NCBI GenBank assembly: GCA_016710325.1
Contig: JADJXK010000002.1
Span: forward strand, 1,116,001-1,180,000
Reading direction: 5' to 3'
Length of the DNA stretch: 64,000 nucleotides
DNA from: Candidatus Leptofilum proximum
GTDB taxonomy: Bacteria; Chloroflexota; Anaerolineae; Promineifilales; Promineifilaceae
Shown here: positions 43,047 to 52,923 of the stretch, piece by piece
Numbering within the stretch: position 1 is the first letter of the stretch
Layout of the letters: every line of letters starts with the position of its first letter
Notes under the pieces: model-generated
The model's input: only the letters and a program-made list of their open reading frames with translations
The model's database searches: none
Told to the model about the DNA's origin: nothing
Made by a program: the position numbers and the translations under genes

Positions 43047-45098
43047 TTGTACTTACAAGAAAATGAGTTTGAAGACCCGGAAGAGATCGAAGAAGTTGAT
43101 TCTTCCAGGAAAAGTTTGGTTCTTTGGCTCATCGTCATTGGCCTTGCCATTCTTTTTGTCCCCCTTTTCCTGGTTTTTAATACGCTGCGTGCCGATGTTT
43201 CTCGTTTGCAAGGTGAATTAGGGCCGCTCCAGGGCGAATTGGCCGCGCAGGGCACACCCCCGTTGGAGGTACAGCTGCTCATGGAGCAGGCCGCTGCCGC
43301 CAACGGTGAAGTGGATGCCATTGCGGCCGTTTACCCCACACTGATTGCCAGCCATATCGATTGGCAGCCAGCCATGCACTCCCTGGCCAACTACGACCAG
43401 TCGCAAGTGCTGCTGACAAACATCACTCAGGAAGTACGCCGCCTGACTATCGTCGGTAAAGCGATGGACCAATCAGAAGTAGTGGCTTATGCCCGCTCCC
43501 TGGAAGAATCTGGGCAGTTCAGCAGCGTAGAAATTCAGTCGATCACCCAAATTGAAGGCCCTCTGTTCACCGCCACGCCAACGATCTCCAGCACAACGGT
43601 GATTAGCGGCACAACAGCGCCTGGCGCAGAGGGCGGCAGCGCCAGTGGTGGGGGCGGCGCTGGGGGTAGCAGCGGGGGTTCCGGTGGAAGCACTGGTGGC
43701 GGCAGCGGTGGCTCTGGCGGCACTACCACTCCCGGCGGTGCTGGCAGCGGCACCGGGGGTTCACCCACCCCCACGGCAACCCCAGACCCCCGTGATGAAT
43801 TTGAGCCAGACAACAATACCCCTAAACCCATTTTTCTGGGGCAGATTCAGGATCACAATTTTTATCCTGATAACGATGTCGATCTGGTAGTCTTCCTGGC
43901 AAAGGCCAACCGGTATTATGAAATTGTCACGCAAAGCCTGGCGCCTGGAGTTGATACCGTCATCGAGGTAACCGTGGGCGACACCACCATCATCAACGAT
44001 GACGGCAAGCCGGGTACGTTGGGTTCGGCCGTTTCCTTCCAGGCAGGTGGCAGTGACATGAGTATTCCGGTGCTGATTCGTAACCGGGGCCAGTATGGCA
44101 GCGAAATGAGCTACGAGGTGGTGGTGAATGAGCTGGTACCCACCGGTACGGCCACACCGCCAGGCACCAGTACGCCCACGCTGACACCAACACCCAGCCT
44201 CACCCCCACGCCAACCCATACACCGACGCCCAGCAACACCCCGCCCCCCACGCCGACGGCCACACCGCTGCCCGGTGATGAATACGAACCAAACAATACG
44301 GCGCCCAGCCTTATTGGCGTTGGTGGCGTGCAAACCCATACCTTTGATCCGGCCAGCGACGTAGACAAGGTAACGTTTCCGGTGAAAAACGGCCGTCACT
44401 ACCAAATCTTCAGCAGCAATCTGGCCCCCGGTGTCGATACGTTCTTAAGTGTCAGTATGAACGGCCAGACCTGGGAAAGTGACGATTATGCACCTGCGGG
44501 CAGCGGCAATCTAGCTTCGGCCGTCTGTTTTGCTGCTCCGATAAATGCCAACCCGATCGCGACGTTTACCAACATCGCCGGGCAGTATGCTCCAGACAAG
44601 TCATACAACATTGTGGTGCAAGAAGTGCCGGAACTGCACTTTAGCGCCAGTGCACTCAGCTTTGGCCCGGTGACCAGCGGTGGAGCCAATCCACCGGCAC
44701 AAACCCTGACGCTCACCAGCAGCGATCTGGTAACCTGGACCACCAGCAGCGAAGACAGCTGGATTAGCGTGAACCCCATCACCAGCACAACGCCTACGGC
44801 AGCGGCCGTTTCCGTGAACATTACCGGGCTGGCCCCAGGTTCTTATGAAGGGGGCGTAACGTTTGGCTGGGCCGATTTATGCCGCCGAACCATTACGGTA
44901 ACGCTGCAAGTGAATCCCGTTTCTGGACTCCATCAAGACATCGTTTCTTTGCCGGGGTCTTTGGCCCAGTACGGCCGTTCCACTAACCAGACCCATCATC
45001 CGGCAGCTGTTCCGGTGGCCAAACGGCCGTTTTACCAAACCCCAGTTGCCTTTGTCATCATCGTTGAACTGAAAGAGAGCCTGCCACCAACGCCATGA
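43047..45098 (+). CDS. PilN-like membrane protein with PPC-like and BACON-like extracellular domains
   Basis: 683 residues. Order: acidic cytoplasmic start (NEFEDPEEIEEVDSS), membrane helix (about 25-48), coiled coil, PilN-like domain (about 95-170, ending TIVGKAMDQSEVVAYARSLE), a Gly/Ser-rich linker (about 190-240), PPC-like beta domain (about 250-365), Thr/Pro linker, second PPC-like domain (about 408-520), BACON-like domain (about 530-630) and a short hydrophobic tail. PilN with PilO aligns type IV pilus machines across the periplasm. It could do this for the archaellum or bind outer polymers. The TTG start has GGAGG upstream. It overlaps the PilO-like gene by four bases. Confidence 0.78.
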   Translation: MYLQENEFEDPEEIEEVDSSRKSLVLWLIVIGLAILFVPLFLVFNTLRADVSRLQGELGPLQGELAAQGTPPLEVQLLMEQAAAANGEVDAIAAVYPTLIASHIDWQPAMHSLANYDQSQVLLTNITQEVRRLTIVGKAMDQSEVVAYARSLEESGQFSSVEIQSITQIEGPLFTATPTISSTTVISGTTAPGAEGGSASGGGGAGGSSGGSGGSTGGGSGGSGGTTTPGGAGSGTGGSPTPTATPDPRDEFEPDNNTPKPIFLGQIQDHNFYPDNDVDLVVFLAKANRYYEIVTQSLAPGVDTVIEVTVGDTTIINDDGKPGTLGSAVSFQAGGSDMSIPVLIRNRGQYGSEMSYEVVVNELVPTGTATPPGTSTPTLTPTPSLTPTPTHTPTPSNTPPPTPTATPLPGDEYEPNNTAPSLIGVGGVQTHTFDPASDVDKVTFPVKNGRHYQIFSSNLAPGVDTFLSVSMNGQTWESDDYAPAGSGNLASAVCFAAPINANPIATFTNIAGQYAPDKSYNIVVQEVPELHFSASALSFGPVTSGGANPPAQTLTLTSSDLVTWTTSSEDSWISVNPITSTTPTAAAVSVNITGLAPGSYEGGVTFGWADLCRRTITVTLQVNPVSGLHQDIVSLPGSLAQYGRSTNQTHHPAAVPVAKRPFYQTPVAFVIIVELKESLPPTP

Positions 45099-45913
45099 AC
45101 GCCGTCACTGATTTTATAGAAAACCTGCGCAATAACCTTGTTACCGCTGTGGCCGTCTTTTTGATAGTGGTCATACTTCTCGGCTACCTGGCCTTTTCCA
45201 TCACCTCCATCCTGCCCCAGTGGCGGCTGCGCAGTGAGCTTATTCCCCAGGTAGCGTCAGCCGAGCTGCAAGTGACCCAGGCGGCTCAATCGAGCAACAC
45301 TAGCATCAGCACGCTGCGCGCCCAGATCGAAAGTGCTCCCACCCGCCTGGTGCAAACCGCCAGCAGCATTATGGTGTCTGATACCCGCGAAGCCCAAATT
45401 CTCGACAACCTGTACCAGTATGCAGACGCCAATGGCGTGGCCGTAGCCGGACTACAGGTTCAATCGGCCCCATCAACCACAGAGAATGAACTGTACAGCA
45501 TCCGCCAGTTCAGAGTGGAAGTTTCTGGTCCGCTGCCCCAACTGCTGGCGTTTCTGGCCAATGTGCGCGAAACTCAGCTGCCCGGCTTTGTGCTGACCAA
45601 CGTGAGCATCAACCAGCAAACACTAACCGATGTGCTGGTGATGGATGTTTACCTGTACACGTCCTCCCACGTGGATGTGGCTTTGGCGCCGACTCTGGCG
45701 GCCCCCAGCGAGAGTGAAGTTGTGGCGCCTGCGGCTACTCCTACCTCAGAAAGCACTGCAGCGGCAGCGGGAAACGGCCGTTATGAAGTGCGGCGCGGTG
45801 ATACCCTGCTCTCTGTCTCATTGCAGCACAATGTCTCGCTGTCCGCCCTGAAATCCGCCAACGGCCTTAGCGACAACACCATCTTCCCCGGCCAAGAGCT
45901 ACTCATTCCGTAG
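45095..45913 (+). CDS. PilO-like membrane protein with C-terminal LysM domain
   Basis: 272 residues. One helix (about 12-35, LVTAVAVFLIVVILLGYLAF), a coiled coil (about 45-95), a PilO-like domain (about 100-195, with ILDNLYQYADANGVAVAGLQ and RQFRVEVSGPLPQLLAFLA), an Ala/Thr linker and a LysM domain (about 228-272, YEVRRGDTLLSVSLQHNVSL) for peptidoglycan binding. Translation is coupled to the PilN-like gene by an ATGA overlap. The product is the shorter paralogue of 25854-26981. It could fix the PilN/PilO pair, and perhaps the archaellum, to the cell wall. Confidence 0.8.
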   Translation: MNAVTDFIENLRNNLVTAVAVFLIVVILLGYLAFSITSILPQWRLRSELIPQVASAELQVTQAAQSSNTSISTLRAQIESAPTRLVQTASSIMVSDTREAQILDNLYQYADANGVAVAGLQVQSAPSTTENELYSIRQFRVEVSGPLPQLLAFLANVRETQLPGFVLTNVSINQQTLTDVLVMDVYLYTSSHVDVALAPTLAAPSESEVVAPAATPTSESTAAAAGNGRYEVRRGDTLLSVSLQHNVSLSALKSANGLSDNTIFPGQELLIP

Positions 45914-45943
45914 CAGACCCTTTACCCAAATGACGCCAGATCA

Positions 45944-45975
45944 AAAAACGTGATGCACTTTGGCATCACGTTTTT
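45944..45975 (+). terminator. Rho-independent terminator closing the archaellum region
   Basis: A 13-base perfect stem (45944-45956 with 45963-45975) with a 6-base loop ends in five T residues. The A run on the left arm could serve the opposite strand too, since the next gene (46022) converges on it. Confidence 0.92.
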
Positions 45976-46021
45976 CGTTTCAACTATCACCATTGTGGAA
46001 TTAGTTTAAAGACAAAGCCAG

Positions 46022-47314
46022 TTATGGCAGCCAGACAAACGAATCGCAGCCGCCCTGGCAGGTGATGATCCGGGGGGCATCGCCACCACTGGCGGTATGA
46101 ACGTAAATGTGACCGCCGGCGGCAATGTAGGCCACCTGCTGCCCATCGGCCGACCAGGTGAGCTGCCAGCCGTTATCGGTGAGAGGCGTTACGCTCGTTC
46201 CCTCCACCGCTACCAGCGCAATCGACACTGCATCCACCGCCGCATCCGTGGTGTACAGAAGGCCAACCTGTGTGCCCTGGACATTCCACTGCGGCGCCAC
46301 CGCGCCTAAAACGGGCAATCCGGTGGAAAGCGCCATATCATTGGTGCCGTCTGCGTTCACCACACGGGCGTGCCAGGTGCCATCGGTAAACTGGGCGTAC
46401 ACCAGGCGCTGCCCGCTGGGCGACCATTGGTGCAGGCTGGTCTGGCCGCTGCCCACCGTTAACTGTCGAACACCGCTGCCATCGGCGTTCATCACGTACA
46501 GCTGTAAATTTTTGTCTGCATCTGGAGAGATGTAAGAAACCAGGCTGCCGTCTGGAGACCAGCTTGGCTCCCGGTACCAGGCAAAGGAGTCAGCGCCGTT
46601 GTTGGTCAGGTTTACCACGGCCTCGCTGCCGTTGCTGGCCACACGGCACAAATCGGTGGCCTGTGCGCCGCAGGTAAAAAGTAGCTGGCGACCATCGGGA
46701 GACCAAGCCACGCTGCCGGGAATGTTGCCCAGCTGCATACCGGTCACCACCCGGTCAGCGGCGCCGCTGTTGGCCTGTACCACCACCAGGTCACCGTTGT
46801 CAATCAGGGCAAACTCGTCCCTGGTGGGGGACCAGATGAGCCAGGAGGGGTTGGCCACGGCCGTAATTTCCATCACCCCCGAACCATCCGTTCTGGCCAC
46901 CACAAGCTTGCCATCCTGCACCAATCCAATCCGCTGACCATTAAACGAAGCGGGCAGCAACCTGATCACATTTTGCAGCGCGTAGTACTGCGTCTGGGCC
47001 GAGCCGTCGGGCCGGGCCAGGAACAAGCCTTCGTCGGCGGTGTTGATGTATACCAGGGCGCCGCGATGATCGATGGTTGGCGGTGGCGGAGTTTTGGTGG
47101 CAATGGCTTCAGCGGCAGGTGGCGTGAATGTGGGCGGAACGGCCGTTTCCTCTGCGAGTACGGCGGCACTTTCGGCTGTCGGTGCAGCTGTCGCTTCTGA
47201 CAGCTGAATGACGGGAACTAAGGTTGGCAGTGGTTCTTGCTCCAACACGGAACAAGCAGTCATCAACAAGAACAACACCCCCCACGTGGTGCTCAACACA
47301 GCTTTTTTTCTCAT
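46022..47314 (-). CDS. TolB-like beta-propeller lipoprotein
   Basis: 430-residue lipoprotein: basic start, hydrophobic core, lipobox LMTAC. After a Thr/Pro linker come about six PD40/WD40-like blades, with repeats of the type VAWSPDGRQLLF, PSWSPDGSLVSY and QWSPSGQRLVYA, each preceded by short strands (LYVMNADGSGVRQLT). The propeller is a surface binding platform, and no catalytic site is visible. It is not part of a Tol-Pal operon. A larger relative lies at 60239-62581. The gene ends near the archaellum terminator and follows a regulator gene on the same strand. Confidence 0.85.
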   Translation of the reverse strand: MRKKAVLSTTWGVLFLLMTACSVLEQEPLPTLVPVIQLSEATAAPTAESAAVLAEETAVPPTFTPPAAEAIATKTPPPPTIDHRGALVYINTADEGLFLARPDGSAQTQYYALQNVIRLLPASFNGQRIGLVQDGKLVVARTDGSGVMEITAVANPSWLIWSPTRDEFALIDNGDLVVVQANSGAADRVVTGMQLGNIPGSVAWSPDGRQLLFTCGAQATDLCRVASNGSEAVVNLTNNGADSFAWYREPSWSPDGSLVSYISPDADKNLQLYVMNADGSGVRQLTVGSGQTSLHQWSPSGQRLVYAQFTDGTWHARVVNADGTNDMALSTGLPVLGAVAPQWNVQGTQVGLLYTTDAAVDAVSIALVAVEGTSVTPLTDNGWQLTWSADGQQVAYIAAGGHIYVHTASGGDAPRIITCQGGCDSFVWLP

Positions 47315-47399
47315 TGTCCCTTCCCGACTGAAATTGGAACCTTAGGCTCTATCGTTTCAACGGCATTTACCGGTCTGCCGTCTGTGGTTCAGAGCAAGC

Positions 47400-48044
47400 C
47401 TATTCTTCCAGACGGGCAGCCAACGCTTTAAGTTTACTCCACTTCATGCGGATCACGTAAATCATGGCCAGAGACTTGAGCCAATACTCTTCACAGTAGG
47501 GGTTTTCCGCTAATTCTTCAAATACGGCCAGCGCTTCATCGTCTGTGCGGTGCATCTTGGCATAGGTGCTGGCCAGCTGGCGCAAATGAACGTCACGCCG
47601 ATCACGCAGCTGCCCGGTTACAGGTCGGCCGTTCCGATTCTCTTGCGTCTGGATAATTCGGGTAACCACTTCCACCAGCTCTTCTGAGGTAAATGGCTTA
47701 ACCAAAAAATGAAAAGCGCCAGCCTTTTTGGCCCTGGCCAGCACAACCTCATCTCGCTCGCTGGAAATCACCACACATTTAACCTCAGGATACAGTCGCC
47801 GAATCTCGGACAGGGCAGAAATCCCGTCCATTTTGGGCATATTTACGTCCAAGATCAGCAAATCTGGCCGGTGCTGTTTAACAAGCTGAATAGCCTCGAC
47901 GCCGTTGGTGGCCGTTCCAACAAGCTCCGTCTCGGGCAGCAAATTTAGCATGAGACTTGTGCTGTGCCGGGTTGCCTGAATGTCATCGGCGATGATGACG
48001 CGGACTTGACGAGTTCTGGTTGGACTTGCCTGAACTTGAGACAT
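47400..48044 (-). CDS. Response regulator with C-terminal helical extension
   Basis: 214 residues. The receiver (about 13-130) has IIADDIQATR, the phospho-acceptor in LLILDVNMPKMDG and Lys in FHFLVKPFTSEEL. The last 70 residues form a helical region (LRQLASTYAKMHRTDDEALA) of no clear family, without a DNA-binding motif, so output is probably through protein contact. Such a regulator could link signals to the motor, since it belongs to the sensory row next to the archaellum locus; no direct evidence exists. Confidence 0.85.
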   Translation of the reverse strand: MSQVQASPTRTRQVRVIIADDIQATRHSTSLMLNLLPETELVGTATNGVEAIQLVKQHRPDLLILDVNMPKMDGISALSEIRRLYPEVKCVVISSERDEVVLARAKKAGAFHFLVKPFTSEELVEVVTRIIQTQENRNGRPVTGQLRDRRDVHLRQLASTYAKMHRTDDEALAVFEELAENPYCEEYWLKSLAMIYVIRMKWSKLKALAARLEE

Positions 48045-48264
48045 AAGTTACTCCTTCAAACAGAAGCAGATACATAAAAGTATTTGCTATTTTAAAGGAT
48101 CACAGGATTAAACTCTATGGAAGAATATGGTCAACTTGTACTGTGTAGAACAACCTGGAAAGAGACAATTTCCTCGAGAGAAATGAGGCTTTCACGGTGG
48201 TAAAGGAGTCTCTACTACCCGTCTGGAGATGCAGGAAACGACGGCCGTTTCCCAAGCAACATCA

Positions 48265-49362
48265 TTACAGTTCGACAGTAAACACAGAGCCCCGCGGCGA
48301 GTTAGAAGCGACGAAGATACGGCCGTTATGCGCCTCTACCACCATCTTGCAGAAGGCCAGTCCCAGCCCCACCTGCTTCACGTCCCGCCGCCCGGTAGCC
48401 ACTATCTGGAACTTGTCAAAAATCGTCTCGTAATGCTCCGGGGCAATGCCCGGCCCCTCATCAATCACCTGCAAGTTCAGATGCGACCTGTTGCCGTTGT
48501 TCACAGACGACTGGCCAGGCGCGTACCGCACGCGCAGGGTAACCCGGCCACCGGTCGGGGAAAATTTGACCGCATTGGAGAGCAGGTTATCCAGCACGCG
48601 CCGCCACAAATTGGCATCAAGCATCATCTGGGAACTTTGCTCGGGCAGGTCCAGCTTAAGGTCGATGTCCTTGAGGCGCGCCATTGGGGCATAGCTGTCG
48701 CGTACGGCCGTTGCCATTTCATTTACATCCACCGGGGAATGGCTGAGCATTAAACGGCCGTGTTCCATCTTGGCCATCATCAGCATGTCCGTTAAAAACG
48801 AGCTCAACCGGTTGGCCTCACCCCGAATCGTTTCCAGCGTAGGCACGTGGCCTCCCAGCTCCGCTTCCAGCAAATCACAGTAAATTAAGATAGTAGAAAG
48901 TGGGCTGCGAATATCATGCACGATCATGTTGGCCAGGTCTTGCCGCATTTGCAGGGCAGCTTGCAGCTCATCGTGGCGCAGCTTGATGCGCAGCATAGAG
49001 CGCACCCGGGCACGCAGTTCCAGGCCATTGATCGGCTTGTGTAAAAAGTCGTCAGCCCCCGCCTCCAGGCCCCGGGCCAGGTCCTGCTTGCTGTCTAACG
49101 CCGTGACCAGAATGATGGGCACGTGGTTCCACTTGGGATTCCGCTTGATGCGCTGGCACAGCTCAAAACCGTCCATGTTGGGCATCATCACGTCAGACAA
49201 AATGACGTCGGGAATTTCATCATCCAGCTGCGCCAGGGCCTCATGGGCATCTTCCGCAAAAAACAGCTCATACGATTCCTTCAACAGCAGCATCTCGATG
49301 GTCTGCCGGGCGTATGGTTCATCATCTACGATTAAGATCTGTGGTTTTTTGTTCATAGCCAT
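48265..49362 (-). CDS. Receiver-histidine kinase hybrid
   Basis: 365 residues, soluble. An N-terminal receiver (about 8-122, VDDEPYARQ, phospho-acceptor in VILSDVMMPNMDG, Lys in DFLHKPINGLEL) is joined to HisKA (phospho-acceptor His in MIVHDIRSPLSTILIYCDLL) and HATPase_c (LDNLLSNAVKFSPTGG, DEGPGIAPEH, GLGLAFCKMVVE). It starts three bases after the stop of the large kinase gene, so the large kinase may phosphorylate its receiver. The next gene downstream is the regulator at 47400. Confidence 0.9.
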   Translation of the reverse strand: MAMNKKPQILIVDDEPYARQTIEMLLLKESYELFFAEDAHEALAQLDDEIPDVILSDVMMPNMDGFELCQRIKRNPKWNHVPIILVTALDSKQDLARGLEAGADDFLHKPINGLELRARVRSMLRIKLRHDELQAALQMRQDLANMIVHDIRSPLSTILIYCDLLEAELGGHVPTLETIRGEANRLSSFLTDMLMMAKMEHGRLMLSHSPVDVNEMATAVRDSYAPMARLKDIDLKLDLPEQSSQMMLDANLWRRVLDNLLSNAVKFSPTGGRVTLRVRYAPGQSSVNNGNRSHLNLQVIDEGPGIAPEHYETIFDKFQIVATGRRDVKQVGLGLAFCKMVVEAHNGRIFVASNSPRGSVFTVEL

Positions 49363-49365
49363 TCA

Positions 49366-52300
49366 TTATACAGCAGAGATATTTTTCTGCTGCGTGCTGT
49401 GTAAGTGATTTTGTATTGTTTCTACCAGCCGGCGCAAACTCACCGGCTTGCTCAGGTAACCGTTGGCGCCTGCATCCAGGCAAGCTTCTTTGTCGCCAGG
49501 CATAGCCAGCGCGGTAACGGCAATGATGGGAACTTGGGATACGGCCGTATCCTCATCTGCGCGAATTCTACGCATCGCTTCCAGGCCGTTCATTTGCGGC
49601 ATCTGGATGTCCATCAAGATCAGGTCTGGCTTGTCTGCCCGGGCACGGGCCACGGCCTCCAGACCGTTGCGGGCCAGAATCAAGTCAAACCCCTTGGCGA
49701 TGAGGTAGCTGGAGAAGGTATTGATGTTGGCTTCGTGGTCCTCGGCGAGCAGGATGACGGGGTTGGCAGCGGCCGTTTCCTGCTGCCCAAACCCATTCCG
49801 CTCCACGGCAATGGTTTGCAGCGCCATACTCATTTGCGCCCGGGTAAACGGCTTCAGCAGACAGTAATCGGCGCCCAGCGCCCGCGCTTCTGCCTGAACC
49901 TGCTCATCGGCCGGCATGGCGGCCATAACGGGCACCCGCGCCAACTGCACACTGGCCCGCATCGCCCGCAGCAGCTCCAAGCCAGACCGGTCGGCCAGCG
50001 GCACAGTCAAGACCACCAGGTCTGGCTGCTCCTCTACCACCCTGGCCAACGCATTTGGGCCCAGCGGCACAATCGTTACCGGAATACTGATCTCTTCAAA
50101 ATACCGGGCCAGCTGTGACTGGGACAGCATGTCGTCCACCACCACCACCTGCCGCCACGGCGACAAAAGCGTTGGCATTTCCGGCAGGTGACGCTCCGAC
50201 AGCTGTTCTACCAGAGGGCTGACCCCAAGCCAGGGGAAGGAAACGGTAAACCGGCTGCCCTGCCCTACTTTGCTGTCCACGGCCACGCTGCCCCCATGCA
50301 GTTCCATCATGCGCAGCACCAGGGAGAGGCCAAGCCCCGTCCCAGCGTACTCGCGGGAGAGACGGCTGTCTAGCTGTACAAACGGCCGAAACAGCTGCTG
50401 CAAATGTTCGTCGGCAATACCAATACCGGTATCCCACACGGTGATGAGGACGGCATTGGCTTCGGTATCCCCTATCACTTCAATGCCAATATTGCCGCCT
50501 TCTGGCGTAAACTTCACCGCATTGCTCAGCAGGTTCACCAAGATTTGCTTCACGCGCCGCTCGTCGGCCATAAGGGTTGTAACCTGGCTGTCGAAAGAGG
50601 AGTGAATGTGCAGGTTTTTTTTGTGCGCGTTTTGTTTGATCATACGCAGGCTGGACTGGCACACCAGCTCCACCGGCATCGGCGCCAATTCCAGCTCCAG
50701 CTTCCCTGCTTCCATCTTGGACAGGTCCAAAATGTCATTGATGAGCGCCAGCAGATGACGGCCGCTTTCTTCAATACTGCGCAGCGAGCCAAGCTGCTTT
50801 TCATTCATGGAGCCAAACACTTCTTCTTGCAGCGCTTCCGAAATGCCTAAAATGGCGTTCAGCGGAGTGCGCAATTCGTGGCTGACGCTGGCCAGGAATT
50901 CATCCTTCATCCGGGCGGCGCGGGCCAGCTCGGCGTTGGCGGTACGTAAATCGGCCGTGCGCTCTTCCACACGCCGCGCCAGCTGCGTCCGTTCCGCTTC
51001 CAGTGCGGCTTCGGCGCGCTTACGTTCCGTGATCTCTTGTTGAGACTGAGCAAACAGCTGGGCATTCTCGATGGCCGTGGCCCCCGGCACCGCCAGGCGG
51101 GTTAGCAGGCGCAAATCTTCCTCGTCAAAAGTGCCGTTTATTTTATTGATGGCTTCGATAGCACCGATGGGTTGGCCTTTAACCAACAGCGGCACACACA
51201 ATATCGAGTGCGCCAGGAAGCCGCTTTCCGCATCGAAGTCGCCAAAGTAGCGGGGGTCGGTACGGGTATCTGGCACCAGCAGCGGTTCACCGTGCTGCGC
51301 TACCCAACCCAGGATGCCCTGGCCCATTTCCAGCCGCTTACCCTGGACAAACTCCGACGCCTCACCAGAAGCAGCGGCAAACCATAAATCGCCTGCTTCT
51401 TTGTCGTGCAGCACCACAGAAGCGGCATCTACTTGCAGCAGCTGGGTGGTATTCTCGGTGATGATGGTCAACGTTTCGGTCAGGTCCAGGGTGGAGGTGA
51501 TTGCCTGGCTGATGCGGCTCAGGGTGGTCAGTTCGGCCACGCGCTGCTGCAGCTGCTGGTAGAGGTTGGCATTTTCAAAGGCAATGGCGGCCTGAATGGC
51601 AAAGTCTTTCAGGCGGGCGGTGTTTTCTGGCTGGTAAAAGCCCGGCTCACTGTAGTTCAACGCCAAAAAGGCCACTACGTTGCCTTCTACGATGATTGGC
51701 GCCCCTGCCCAGGAACGCACGTGCGGCGAAAGCTCGGCATCAACCCAGAGTTCACCCGCTTTGTAGGTGTCGGGAATGATGAGGGGTTCGGCCGTTTCGA
51801 TCATCTTCAGCAAACTGGGCCGAGACTCTACGCGGAAGTGGCGCGGCAGGCGCAGCTCTTTGTTAGGGTCGTAACCGCGTGTTACGACAATTTCAATGTC
51901 ATCTTTGTGCACCAGCATGATGTTGGCCGTGTCGTAGCGCAACACCGGGCCAATCTGGTCCAGCAGGTTATCCAGCAGGCGATCAAAATCCAGCGTGGCG
52001 TTGAGCGCCAGACCGACCTGCCGCAGCGCTTCGGCCAGGTTGCGCTGTTCCTGTTCGGCGGCTTCGGCCCGTTTACGCTCGACAATTTCGCGCTGCAGGG
52101 CTTCATTGGCGCTGCGCAGGCTGGCGGCCGCCTGCTCGGCCTCCTTGAAGATGGTGTACATGCTTGTCAGCAGGCCCACCAGCACGCACAGGTAGCCGAC
52201 GAGTTTGAGGGCGACGGCCGTATCAAACAACGCATCAAACGGCATCCGGGCAAAGAAAACAAACAACCCTTGCGCGCCTACATTCACGATCAGGGCCGCG

Positions 52301-52923
52301 ACCAACCAGTTTTCAAAGGTATCGTGCTGCCACTCCCCTTTGTGCAGGTAGCCGATGAGTGCCACCAGAAAGAACGTGGTGGTTAAAATAACCGTTAAGC
52401 GGTTCACCAGATAGCTGGCGGAGGCGAGGGGGGGCTGGGGAATGAGGGAAAAGCTAAGCAGGCTAACAACGGCTACCAGAACCACAATCAGGTAATCTTG
52501 CCTTTGACCATAGCGCCGCTGATCGCGCTGCCAGATCAGCCAGCTGCCCGCCATGAAGATGCCCAGAAAAGTTGCGGATGGATTCCACTGCCAGACGTCC
52601 AGGGAAACGGCCGTAGGAACCAACAACTCATTCAACGACACCGAACGCATGGCATGGTAGGCGTCTAACAAGCCCGCGCCGATAAAGCCACTGCCGATGT
52701 AGAAGTAGGCACTGCTTTTTTTGGTGTAAAAGCGTACCCAGGCCAGTGCCCCCACAAAAAGCGCCAGGCTGGCCGCCGTAAACTCCATCAGCATGTGCAA
52801 AGTGGCTGAGCCTATCCAGGTTGATCGGCCCATAACCACACGCAAAATAACCAGCAAGAGGAGAACGGCCGTATAAAACCCAAGTCGCATTTTTGTGGAG
52901 TTGGTCAGACTGGATATCATCAT
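49366..52923 (-). CDS. Large hybrid sensor kinase: MASE3, two GAF, HisKA, HATPase, two receivers
   Basis: About 1185 residues. Order: a MASE3-type membrane sensor of about seven helices (about 10-260, with FTAASLALFVGALAWVRFYT), a coiled coil, GAF 1 (about 300-450), GAF 2 (about 475-625), HisKA (His in FLASVSHELRTPLNAILG), HATPase_c (LVNLLSNAVKFTPEGG, GTGLGLSLVLRMM), receiver 1 and receiver 2. Receiver 1 has Thr where the phospho-acceptor Asp belongs (LVVLTVPLADRSG) and is probably inactive as an acceptor. Receiver 2 has a normal LILMDIQMPQMNG. The start is one of two adjacent ATG codons (52923 or 52920). The kinase and the downstream receiver-kinase form a phosphorelay unit. Confidence 0.9.
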   Translation of the reverse strand: MMISSLTNSTKMRLGFYTAVLLLLVILRVVMGRSTWIGSATLHMLMEFTAASLALFVGALAWVRFYTKKSSAYFYIGSGFIGAGLLDAYHAMRSVSLNELLVPTAVSLDVWQWNPSATFLGIFMAGSWLIWQRDQRRYGQRQDYLIVVLVAVVSLLSFSLIPQPPLASASYLVNRLTVILTTTFFLVALIGYLHKGEWQHDTFENWLVAALIVNVGAQGLFVFFARMPFDALFDTAVALKLVGYLCVLVGLLTSMYTIFKEAEQAAASLRSANEALQREIVERKRAEAAEQEQRNLAEALRQVGLALNATLDFDRLLDNLLDQIGPVLRYDTANIMLVHKDDIEIVVTRGYDPNKELRLPRHFRVESRPSLLKMIETAEPLIIPDTYKAGELWVDAELSPHVRSWAGAPIIVEGNVVAFLALNYSEPGFYQPENTARLKDFAIQAAIAFENANLYQQLQQRVAELTTLSRISQAITSTLDLTETLTIITENTTQLLQVDAASVVLHDKEAGDLWFAAASGEASEFVQGKRLEMGQGILGWVAQHGEPLLVPDTRTDPRYFGDFDAESGFLAHSILCVPLLVKGQPIGAIEAINKINGTFDEEDLRLLTRLAVPGATAIENAQLFAQSQQEITERKRAEAALEAERTQLARRVEERTADLRTANAELARAARMKDEFLASVSHELRTPLNAILGISEALQEEVFGSMNEKQLGSLRSIEESGRHLLALINDILDLSKMEAGKLELELAPMPVELVCQSSLRMIKQNAHKKNLHIHSSFDSQVTTLMADERRVKQILVNLLSNAVKFTPEGGNIGIEVIGDTEANAVLITVWDTGIGIADEHLQQLFRPFVQLDSRLSREYAGTGLGLSLVLRMMELHGGSVAVDSKVGQGSRFTVSFPWLGVSPLVEQLSERHLPEMPTLLSPWRQVVVVDDMLSQSQLARYFEEISIPVTIVPLGPNALARVVEEQPDLVVLTVPLADRSGLELLRAMRASVQLARVPVMAAMPADEQVQAEARALGADYCLLKPFTRAQMSMALQTIAVERNGFGQQETAAANPVILLAEDHEANINTFSSYLIAKGFDLILARNGLEAVARARADKPDLILMDIQMPQMNGLEAMRRIRADEDTAVSQVPIIAVTALAMPGDKEACLDAGANGYLSKPVSLRRLVETIQNHLHSTQQKNISAV

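Noticed and set aside
46022..47314. TolB-like proteins as part of a Tol-Pal system
   Set aside because: No tolA, tolQ, tolR or pal genes are nearby. Both proteins are lipoprotein or membrane-anchored propellers, unlike periplasmic TolB.
47400..52923. Sensory row as a chemotaxis operon
   Set aside because: No CheA, CheW, CheR, CheB or receptor signalling domain is encoded; these are ordinary HisKA kinases and receivers.
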